DNA of 30,191 nucleotides from Actinomycetota bacterium. GTDB taxonomy: Bacteria > Actinomycetota > Thermoleophilia > Solirubrobacterales > Solirubrobacteraceae. The stretch is taken from positions 1 through 30,191 of the forward strand of contig SYBY01000523.1 of the NCBI GenBank assembly GCA_005788585.1, read 5' to 3'. Position 1 is the stretch's first letter, and each line of letters starts with the position of its first letter. This document shows, piece after piece, positions 22,665 through 30,191 of this stretch. The position numbers were made by a program, and so were the translations under genes. The notes below the pieces were generated by a model, which ran no database searches, was not told the DNA's origin, and worked only from the letters and a program-made list of their open reading frames with translations.

Positions 22665-23833
22665 CCCCACGCCGGCCGCCCCGCGCGCCGGCGGGCGGCG
22701 ACATCGTCGAACAGCTCCGCGTAGCGCGCCCATTGGGCGTCCCAGCTCGCGTCCACGGCGGTCTGCCGCGCTGCGACGCGCATCGCCGCCCGCGCGTCGG
22801 CGGGAAGAGCGAGGAACGTTTGCAGCGCGGCGCGCAGCTCACCGGGGTCGGTGGGCCGGTCGAGCAGCAGCCCCTCCCGGCCGTCGCGCATCAGCTCCGC
22901 AGCGCCCGCGTGCCGTGCCGTGATGACGGGTGTGCCACACGCGAGCGCCTCGGTGATGACGAGTCCGAACGGCTCGTACGACGTGGGGAAGACGAAGGCG
23001 TCGGCGGCCCGCAGGAAGGGCGCGACGTCCGGCCGGTGGCCGAGGAACCGCACCCGCGGCGCGATCTCGAGGTCGGCTGCGAGCGCGCGGAACGGCGCGT
23101 CGTCGTCGCCGCCGACCACGAGCAGTTCCCACGGCGCGTCGCGCAGGCCGGCCAGGGCACGCAGCAGCGGCTCGAGCCCCTTCCGGCGGAAGTACATGCC
23201 CACGAACGCCAGCACGACCCTGTCATCGGCCACGCGCGCCTGGGGCGGAAGCGCCGCACGGGCGGCGTCAGCGGAGGACGCGGGCGCGAACCCGTCGATG
23301 TCGACCCCGTTGTGGATGACGGTCATCCGGGTTCTGGGCACGTGGTGGAAGCGGTGCAGCTCGTCGGCGACGACGCGGGAGATCGCGACCACCGCGGCGT
23401 CGGCGCGCCGGCTGCTGTAGACGTGTCGCTCCCAGCGATCGGTGATGGCGTGGCGCGGGTAGACGTGGCTGAGCACACCCTTGACCGCGGCGCCCGCCCG
23501 AACATCGGCCAGCCACGCGGCGTAGCAGGAGTGGGCGGTCACGACGTCGGCCCGCAGTGCCTGGCCGTCGTGGACGTGGACGATGTCGTACTGCTCGCGG
23601 CGCAGCGCACGGTCGGCGTGGTGGGCGAACGACGGCACGTCGAGCCAGACCGGCCGTCTTCGCATGGGCACGGTGACGAACCGCACGCGGCTCGCCGGGT
23701 CGGCGTCGAGCACCTCGTGCGCGTACACGTCGACGTCGTCGCCGTCCCGCGCGGCACGGTCGGACAGCTCGGCGAGCACACGGGAGACGCCGCCCTGGCG
23801 GTTGTAGTACCTGCCCACCATCGCGACTCGCAC
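22661..23833 (-). CDS. GT4-family (GT-B fold) glycosyltransferase
   Basis: This 390-residue glycosyltransferase opens with MVGRYYNRQGGVSRVLAELS, where GGVSRV is the glycine-rich loop of the N-domain. DIVHVHDGQALRADVVTAHS follows. The C-domain has VIHNGVDIDGFAP, LAFVGMYFRRKGLEPLLRAL and the donor-binding E-x7-E motif, Glu287 to Glu295 in YEPFGLVITEALACGTPVI. Retaining transfer from a nucleotide sugar is expected; donor and acceptor are unknown. The start is GTG at 23833, 5 bp after the previous gene, and an internal ATG five codons in is an alternative. It is second in the minus-strand polysaccharide operon. Confidence 0.9.
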   Translation of the reverse strand: MRVAMVGRYYNRQGGVSRVLAELSDRAARDGDDVDVYAHEVLDADPASRVRFVTVPMRRRPVWLDVPSFAHHADRALRREQYDIVHVHDGQALRADVVTAHSCYAAWLADVRAGAAVKGVLSHVYPRHAITDRWERHVYSSRRADAAVVAISRVVADELHRFHHVPRTRMTVIHNGVDIDGFAPASSADAARAALPPQARVADDRVVLAFVGMYFRRKGLEPLLRALAGLRDAPWELLVVGGDDDAPFRALAADLEIAPRVRFLGHRPDVAPFLRAADAFVFPTSYEPFGLVITEALACGTPVITARHAGAAELMRDGREGLLLDRPTDPGELRAALQTFLALPADARAAMRVAARQTAVDASWDAQWARYAELFDDVAARRRAGRPAWG

Positions 23834-23838
23834 GTCGC

Positions 23839-24891
23839 TCAGCCTCGCAGGGGAGCGGTCCGCCCTGCGACGGCCGAGTTGCAGAGGGCGAGCCAGCGGG
23901 CGGCGAAGTCGTCGAGTCCGGCGGTGGCGAGCGTGAACTCCCGGGCGGCTGCGGTGAGGGGAGCCGTGTCGGCCTGCTGGAGCGTGCGCAGTCCTGCGGC
24001 GATGCTCTCGACCGTGGGCTCGATGCTCAGCTGCGCGTACGCCGGGACCGCGGCGAGGAGATCGGCCATCCAGCCGACGGGTGGGGCGACGATCGGCGTT
24101 CCGCAGGCGGCGGCCTCGGCGAACGCGAGGCCGAAGGCCTCGTAGCGGGTGGGCAGCAGCAGGCAGTCGGCCGCCCGGTACGCGCGTGCGAGGTCGTCGG
24201 AGTCGAGGGCGCCCAACTCGGTGGCGCCGGGCAGCGTCCCGAGGCCGGCGTGCAGCACGGCATACCCCGCGTCACGAGCGCCCTGCACGGCGACGTCGGC
24301 GCCCTTGCCCCATTCCGCGCGGCCGACGAACAGCGCGGTCGGCCCGTCCAGGCCCAGCGCGCTGCGCGCCGCGCTGCGGTCACCGGGGGCGAACACCGCG
24401 GTGTCGACCCCGTGCCCGGCGACGACCGGGTCGCGCATGCGGTAGTAGCGCCGCAGCTCATCGGCGACGCCCTGAGACACCGCGACGCACGTCGCGTGAC
24501 GGCCGCCCAACGCCTCGCAGGCGGCCTGGAACGTGACCCGGCGGAACCGGTCCTGCGGGGTCAGGCCGCCTCCTGCCGCGCGGGTCAGGCCGACGAGGGT
24601 GCAGTGGTAGACCTGGATCTGCGCGAGCGCACGCGGCGTGCCCCATCCCAGCCAGTTGTTGCCGATGACGAGGTCGGGACGCACTGCGATGGCGGCGGAT
24701 ACCGCGGCGCGTGACCGCGCGAAGGCGCCCCCGCCGAGGCGATCGACCCACACGCTTGGCTCATTCCCGGGACCGACGATGTCCGCGGTCCAGCCCCCGG
24801 CGCGCAGCACGCCGGAAAGTTGCTGGCAGAAGCGCTCGATGCCGCCCGAGCGGCCATCCGGGAACGGGGACAGCAGGGCGGCATGCGGCAC
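23839..24891 (-). CDS. GT4-family (GT-B fold) glycosyltransferase
   Basis: This 350-residue glycosyltransferase begins VPHAALLSPFPDGRSGGIER with loop GGIERF. The C-domain has GHGVDTAVFAPGDRSAARSA, ALFVGRAEWGKGADVAV and the E-x7-E motif (Glu251 to Glu259 in YEAFGLAFAEAAACGTPIVA). It should add one sugar to the repeat unit. I chose GTG at 24891 because the -10-like TACCCT (24903-24898) ends 6 nt upstream and the fold begins at once. An ATG at 24933 would add 14 unconserved residues (MADGSRRTCRYPRS) and has no ribosome site. It is first in the minus-strand operon and divergent from the secreted glycosidase. Confidence 0.88.
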   Translation of the reverse strand: MPHAALLSPFPDGRSGGIERFCQQLSGVLRAGGWTADIVGPGNEPSVWVDRLGGGAFARSRAAVSAAIAVRPDLVIGNNWLGWGTPRALAQIQVYHCTLVGLTRAAGGGLTPQDRFRRVTFQAACEALGGRHATCVAVSQGVADELRRYYRMRDPVVAGHGVDTAVFAPGDRSAARSALGLDGPTALFVGRAEWGKGADVAVQGARDAGYAVLHAGLGTLPGATELGALDSDDLARAYRAADCLLLPTRYEAFGLAFAEAAACGTPIVAPPVGWMADLLAAVPAYAQLSIEPTVESIAAGLRTLQQADTAPLTAAAREFTLATAGLDDFAARWLALCNSAVAGRTAPLRG

Positions 24892-24897
24892 CGAGCG

Positions 24898-24903
24898 AGG
24901 GTA
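24898..24903 (-). promoter_or_regulatory. -10-like TACCCT upstream of the first minus-strand glycosyltransferase
   Basis: On the minus strand TACCCT ends 6 nt before the GTG at 24891. It supports a leaderless transcript starting at that codon and would drive the four-gene glycosyltransferase to flippase operon. Confidence 0.4.
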
Positions 24904-24956
24904 TCGACAGGTGCGGCGCGAGCCGTCCGCCATCGGACCACTTGCGACAGTCGTTT

Positions 24957-25007
24957 AGGAGGTAGTATGCGAAGCTACTCATGAACAAAAGATTTCTATG
25001 CAACTGA
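24957..25007 (+). promoter_or_regulatory. Strong Shine-Dalgarno site with two overlapping mini-ORFs before the glycosidase gene
   Basis: AGGAGG (24957-24962) is 4 nt before ATG 24967, which encodes MRSYS and stops at 24984. That stop overlaps ATG 24981 (ATGA), which encodes MNKRFLCN and stops at 25007. The second peptide overlaps the glycosidase start at 24998 in another frame. The glycosidase itself has no good ribosome site. A competing reading is that TAGTAT (24963-24968) is a -10 element with TTGCGA (24942-24947) as its -35, spacer 15 bp, in which case transcription would begin after the AGGAGG. Confidence 0.4.
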
Positions 25008-27034
25008 TCAGACGACGCACCGTAATCGCGGCTGCAGCTTCGGCTGCGGCTGCGGCTCTCGCACTTCAGACGGCGCCGGCGAACGCTGCGCCGTCCGCCC
25101 CGACGGTGAGCGACAACTTCAACGGGCGTACGGCGCTCGGCTCGAACTGGGGGACACCGGCGTCCGCGTCCGCGCCGCTGGCTCCCACCGTCTCCGGCGG
25201 GTTGCTGCGCACGACCGCCGCAGGGGGCTGGACATCCGCCTACTGGACCACCGCATTCGGTGCGAACCAGGAGGCCTATGTGACCAAGCGCTCGGCCGCA
25301 CCCGTCGGCGTCGGCGCGTGCCTGCGCCATCCGGGTTCCGGCACCCAGGAGGGCTACTCGCTCGAGCTCAGCGCATCGGGCGTTCCGTGGCTGTGGAAGT
25401 ACAAGAACGGGGTCGCCACGGCCATCTACCAGAACTTCACCGCGCTGGGTCCGGTCGCCGTGGGTGATCGCTTCGGACTGAAGGTCACCGGCACGGCGGT
25501 CGAATCCTGGCGTCAGCAGCCGGGCGGCGCCTGGCAGCTGCTGCGCTCCGATACGGACGCCGACGCGGGTGCCTGCGCCGGCTACCTCACCGTGACCGGT
25601 GGCGGCGGCGACCTGGACGACTTCGGGGGAACCGGTGCAGCCCTCGCCCCGCCGTTCGTCTCGATCTCGAGCCCGAACGTCGTGTCAGGCGTCTGGTCGG
25701 GCACGCAGACCATCACGACGACGGTCGGACCGTCGACTGTCGGCGTCCAGTTCAAGGTCGACGGACAGAACATCGGCCCCGAGGACACCACGCCGCCGTT
25801 CTCCGCGGCGTGGAACACCGCGCTGCCCATCAACGGCAAGACCTCGACCGGCGCGCACACGGTCACCGCGGTCGCTCGCAACCTCGCGGGCCAGACGTCG
25901 ACGGCGACGGCGGGGGTTGCCGTTCGCAACGGGACGCTCATGGCCATGCACGGCGGGAAGGATGAGGCGCCGTCGGACTGGGACGCCACCGAGCGGCTCG
26001 GCTACGGGGTCGAGCGCATGGAGATCCTGATGACGGACAGCCCGGAGGACGTGGCGGCGAGGGTTGAGATGCGGCGCAACGCGGGACTCAAGGTGCTGCT
26101 CCTGGTCGGGATCGGCGACCAGTTCTCGGCGGCCAACGCCTGGAACATCCTCGCCATCGTGGACGAGTTGGACCGTGGTGATCTCGTCGGCGTTGAGTTG
26201 GGCAACGAGACGTCGGCGATCGGCGGCACCGCCACGTCCATCGCCCTCGCGAAGGCGTATGCCCGCCTCGTCCGGGCTGTCGGCAGCGGGGCGGCCGGCA
26301 CGGGTTCGCAGCCGTGGATGGCGGGGCTGAAGTGGCGCGGCATTCCGCTGTTCGCGCAGGGCGACCGTTTCGGCCGCGAGGATCCGCACTGGTTGTGGGA
26401 GATGTACAAGGAGGACGCCGCCAACGGGCTGAACCTGCATTTCTACGTCGACGCGTGGGTCCTGCACCCCTACGGCCCGCCGAAGTACTCGCCGTTCCGC
26501 GAGGGCTATGACCCGAATGCGCCGTTGACGGGTCTGGACAAGCGGCGTCTGTACGACACCGTGTGGAACATGGAGTACGACCTCGCCGAGCTGAGGAAGG
26601 GGGCAACGGGGCCGTCTGCTGCTGGGTTCGCCAGCCCGAACGGGCCGGCGTGGGCCGCCATTCCGCGGGCAGTGACCGAGTTCGGCGTCGCGTCGCGCGA
26701 TGGTGACGTGGTCACAGCCCTGAATGGCAAGAACTACACGTGGGAGGAAGACCTGACCTACGCGCAGGCGGGGCTGGCGCTCAAGGAGGGTGTCAGTTGC
26801 CTGCTCGACTTCTACGGCGGGCGGACCGCATCGAGCGCGAACCGGCTCTGGAACATCACGGTCTTCCACGCACGCGACCAGGCGGCCTCCAGCACCCTGC
26901 GCGAACAGTCGTTCGGTGCCTTCCGCAACGACGGGGAGACCGAGAAGCCGGGGTACACCGGTGCGGTTCGCGATCTGCTGACCTTCCCGACCTCCACCTG
27001 CCCCACCGGGGGGATGGAGCAGATTCCGCAGTAG
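24998..27034 (+). CDS. Secreted modular glycoside hydrolase-like protein (clan GH-A barrel)
   Basis: This 678-residue protein starts with a signal peptide (basic LIRRR, then alanine-rich to APANA near 30). Residues 36-212 look like a concanavalin-like beta-sandwich (SDNFNGRTALGSNWGTP, YSLELSASGVPWLWKYKNGV, DLDDFGG). Residues 218-311 form an Ig-like domain (VSISSPNVVSGVWSGTQTIT, HTVTAVARNLAGQTSTATAG). From 312 there is a TIM-barrel-like domain with VGVELGNETS (Glu404, acid/base position after Asn403), DAWVLHPYGPPKY and AVTEFGVAS (Glu561, nucleophile position). This order is that of clan GH-A glycosidases. The substrate is unknown; because it is divergent from a polysaccharide operon, the locus's own polymer is a reasonable guess. 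Three cysteines are spread in the N-domain and barrel. Confidence 0.75.
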   Translation: MQLIRRRTVIAAAASAAAAALALQTAPANAAPSAPTVSDNFNGRTALGSNWGTPASASAPLAPTVSGGLLRTTAAGGWTSAYWTTAFGANQEAYVTKRSAAPVGVGACLRHPGSGTQEGYSLELSASGVPWLWKYKNGVATAIYQNFTALGPVAVGDRFGLKVTGTAVESWRQQPGGAWQLLRSDTDADAGACAGYLTVTGGGGDLDDFGGTGAALAPPFVSISSPNVVSGVWSGTQTITTTVGPSTVGVQFKVDGQNIGPEDTTPPFSAAWNTALPINGKTSTGAHTVTAVARNLAGQTSTATAGVAVRNGTLMAMHGGKDEAPSDWDATERLGYGVERMEILMTDSPEDVAARVEMRRNAGLKVLLLVGIGDQFSAANAWNILAIVDELDRGDLVGVELGNETSAIGGTATSIALAKAYARLVRAVGSGAAGTGSQPWMAGLKWRGIPLFAQGDRFGREDPHWLWEMYKEDAANGLNLHFYVDAWVLHPYGPPKYSPFREGYDPNAPLTGLDKRRLYDTVWNMEYDLAELRKGATGPSAAGFASPNGPAWAAIPRAVTEFGVASRDGDVVTALNGKNYTWEEDLTYAQAGLALKEGVSCLLDFYGGRTASSANRLWNITVFHARDQAASSTLREQSFGAFRNDGETEKPGYTGAVRDLLTFPTSTCPTGGMEQIPQ

Positions 27035-27041
27035 TGGCAGC

Positions 27042-27077
27042 GTGGGTGAGGCGGGCGAACCGGCCCGTCTCACCCAC
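27042..27077 (+). terminator. Strong hairpin after the glycosidase gene
   Basis: Arms GTGGGTGAGGCGGGC (27042-27056) and GCCCGTCTCACCCAC (27063-27077) pair over 15 bp, with one G-U pair in RNA and a 6-nt loop GAACCG. It starts 8 bp after the stop codon. There is no T-run, as is usual for terminators in GC-rich actinobacteria. Confidence 0.75.
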
Positions 27078-27107
27078 CCCCGATAGTGGGGACTGCAGAA
27101 CCGGGCG

Positions 27108-27128
27108 ACTCCCGCCGATAACGCGGGA

Positions 27129-27130
<2 letters not shown>
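27108..27130 (+). promoter_or_regulatory. Hairpin covering the start of the subtilisin gene
   Basis: ACTCCCGC (27108-27115) and GCGGGAGT (27123-27130) are perfect 8-bp arms with a 7-nt loop CGATAAC. The right arm holds the only purine-rich stretch before the gene and the first two bases of the GTG start at 27129. Folding would hide the start from the ribosome. Confidence 0.5.
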
Positions 27131-28892
<1,762 letters not shown>

Positions 28893-28915
28893 CGCCCGTC
28901 CGCAGGTTCCTCGCG

Positions 28916-28921
28916 TAGGGT
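28916..28921 (+). promoter_or_regulatory. -10-like TAGGGT upstream of the aminopeptidase gene
   Basis: TAGGGT ends 7 nt before the ATG at 28929 and no Shine-Dalgarno sequence lies at the usual distance. The spacing supports a leaderless transcript from the 36-bp gap after the protease gene. Confidence 0.4.
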
Positions 28922-28928
28922 GCCTGCG

Positions 28929-30125
28929 ATGAACGACGACGCGGTGCTTCGACTGGCCGAGCTCATCGTGCGCTTCGGCGCGAACGTCCAGCCGGGCCAG
29001 GTGGTGGCCGTCGGCGCCGAGCCGGGCAAGGAGCCCCTGGCGCGCGCCATCGCGACGGCGGCGTACGAGGCGGGCGCGAAGTTCGTCGACGTCACGTACT
29101 TCGACCTGCACGTCAAGCGGGCGCGGATCGCGCACGCCGCGGAGGACACGCTCGACTACGTGCCGCCGTGGTTCGGTGAGCGCATGACGCAGCTCGCCGA
29201 CATGCACGGCGCGCGGATCGGTCTCACCGGCCCGGTCGCCCCGGGGCTCCTCGACGATCTGGACCCACAACGGGTCGCGCGCGACCAGCTGCCGTTCCTG
29301 AAGGAGACGATCGAGATCGTCAACGCGCGCACGACGAACTGGTGTGCGGCGCCGTGCCCGACCCCGGCGTGGGCCGAGCTGGTCTTCCCCGACCTGGAAC
29401 CCGATGCCGCCCTGGACAAACTCTGGGAGCAGATCCTTCACGTGTGCCGCCTCGACGAAGACGACCCGGTCGCGGCCTGGGGGCAGCGCGCGGAGAAGAT
29501 CGTCGGCGTCGCATCGCGGCTGAGCGAGCGCCGGTTCGACGCGCTGCGGTTCGTCGGGCCCGGCACGGACCTTCGGGTCGGACTGCTGCCGTCGTCGGCG
29601 TGGATCGCGGCGCGCTTCGAGACCGTCGACGGGCTGGTCCACATGCCGAACCTGCCGTCGGAGGAGATCTTCACCACCCCGGACCCGCTGCGGGTCGACG
29701 GCCACGTGGCGTCGACGAAGCCGCTGGTCGTGGCGGGCAACATCATCCGCGGCCTCCAGGTCACCTTCGAGGGTGGGGTGGCGACGCAGATCGACGCCGA
29801 CGAGGGCGCCGACGTCATGCGCGGCATCACGCAGCGCGACGAGGGCGCAGCACGACTCGGTGAGGTGGCGCTGGTCGACGGCGAGGGCCGGATCGGCCCG
29901 CTGGGGACCGTCTTCTACGACACGCTGCTCGACGAGAACGCGGCCTCGCACAACGCGCTGGGCCGCGCGGACGCGATGTGCGTGGGCGACGAGGACAAGG
30001 ACGCGATCAACGAGTCGATCATCCACATCGACTTCATGATCGGCTCGCCGGAGGTCGACGTGTTCGGCGTGACGGCGAGCGGGGACGAGGTCCCGGTGCT
30101 CATCGGCGGCGCCTGGCAGGTGTAG
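28929..30125 (+). CDS. M29-family aminopeptidase (AmpS/PepS-like)
   Basis: This 398-residue protein matches the length and motifs of thermophilic-type M29 metallo-aminopeptidases. The metal-binding region includes HMPNLPSEEIFTTPDPLRVD (Glu245/Glu246), LGEVALVD (Glu312), FYDTLLDENAASHNALG (His341) and IIHIDFMIGSPEVDV (His366, Asp368). The enzyme is cytosolic, with no signal peptide, and removes N-terminal residues from peptides with a dinuclear metal centre. The start at 28929 is supported by the -10-like TAGGGT 7 nt upstream; an in-frame start nine bases earlier would only add three residues. It follows the secreted protease by 36 bp, but the different cell location makes a common pathway unproven. 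Confidence 0.92.
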   Translation: MNDDAVLRLAELIVRFGANVQPGQVVAVGAEPGKEPLARAIATAAYEAGAKFVDVTYFDLHVKRARIAHAAEDTLDYVPPWFGERMTQLADMHGARIGLTGPVAPGLLDDLDPQRVARDQLPFLKETIEIVNARTTNWCAAPCPTPAWAELVFPDLEPDAALDKLWEQILHVCRLDEDDPVAAWGQRAEKIVGVASRLSERRFDALRFVGPGTDLRVGLLPSSAWIAARFETVDGLVHMPNLPSEEIFTTPDPLRVDGHVASTKPLVVAGNIIRGLQVTFEGGVATQIDADEGADVMRGITQRDEGAARLGEVALVDGEGRIGPLGTVFYDTLLDENAASHNALGRADAMCVGDEDKDAINESIIHIDFMIGSPEVDVFGVTASGDEVPVLIGGAWQV

Positions 30126-30145
30126 CGCGACGGAATCTCGCGCTA
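30123..30145 (+). terminator. Hairpin overlapping the aminopeptidase stop codon
   Basis: TAGCGCGA (30123-30130) and TCGCGCTA (30138-30145) are perfect 8-bp arms with a 7-nt loop. The left arm begins with the stop codon itself. No T-run follows. TACCCT (30144-30149) at its right edge could be the -10 of the tRNA gene, so it may separate the two transcripts. Confidence 0.6.
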
Positions 30146-30160
30146 CCCTGCGATGTCCCA

Positions 30161-30191
30161 GGAGAGGTGCCGGAGCGGTTGAACGGGCACG
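30161..30191 (+). tRNA. tRNA-Ser, 5' end only (cut by window edge)
   Basis: The last 31 bases show the acceptor strand GGAGAGG, then TGCCGGAGCGGTTGAACGGG, the D-stem and large D-loop typical of bacterial tRNA-Ser (compare GGAGAGGTGGCCGAGTGGTT). The anticodon is beyond the window, so the isoacceptor is unknown. TACCCT, a -10-like hexamer, ends 11 nt before the first base. Confidence 0.8.

Noticed and set aside
30161..30191. tRNA-Ser as an integration site of a mobile element
   Set aside because: Only the 5' end is visible, and no integrase, direct repeat or phage gene lies in the window.

Overview
The window is a GC-rich chromosomal segment with no insertion sequence, phage module or CRISPR array. 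It most likely comes from a Solirubrobacterales-like member of the Actinomycetota (class Thermoleophilia). That assignment is an inference. It rests on the base composition, a decapeptide-repeat secreted protein with a 'MWRKTDLLHPATVIAS..' leader, an RTX-type secreted protein, a baeRF-type eRF1 paralogue, a DUF2252 protein, an acyl-CoA dehydrogenase with an APH-type kinase, and many starts that look leaderless.

Layout. (1) 1-2630: the 3' end of an acyl-CoA dehydrogenase, a baeRF-like protein on the minus strand, and an ACAD10/11-type phosphotransferase. (2) 2676-6304, minus strand: a two-gene operon of unknown function, visibly poorer in GC than its surroundings. It encodes an archaeal-type AAA ATPase and, coupled to it by an ATGA overlap, a larger ATPase ending in seven 42-residue TPR units that are nearly identical even at the DNA level. 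A promoter with an embedded palindrome lies directly upstream, shared with a divergent VOC-fold gene. This is the best candidate for an undescribed system. (3) 6359-16245: accessory housekeeping and envelope genes: VOC protein, secreted lipase, histidine-phosphatase-like protein, RTX-like secreted protein, MaoC-like protein, an ABC-2 exporter whose two genes are separated by a small secreted protein, the decapeptide-repeat protein, a DUF2252 protein and a YihY-like membrane protein.

(4) 16295-25007: a compact extracellular polysaccharide locus in two converging halves. The plus-strand half encodes an LpxL-like acyltransferase, a Wzz/BY-kinase fusion and a Wzy/O-antigen-ligase-type membrane protein. 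The minus-strand half encodes two GT4 glycosyltransferases, a DUF2334 polysaccharide deacetylase-like protein and a Wzx-like flippase. The last genes of the two halves overlap by 62 bp at their 3' ends. No initiating sugar-phosphate transferase is present in the window. Divergent from the minus-strand half is a large secreted clan GH-A-like glycosidase (24998-27034), possibly a matching polysaccharide-processing enzyme. (5) 27129-30191: a secreted subtilisin whose start codon lies in a hairpin, an M29 aminopeptidase, and the 5' end of a tRNA-Ser.

A recurring theme is translation without Shine-Dalgarno sites. At least seven genes have a TANNNT hexamer ending 6-9 nt before the start codon, as expected for leaderless mRNAs, while the genes inside operons are joined by overlaps. 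Several enzymes also lack a canonical catalytic residue (histidine phosphatase, MaoC, VOC, LpxL-like, baeRF), so their exact activities should not be read from family names alone.
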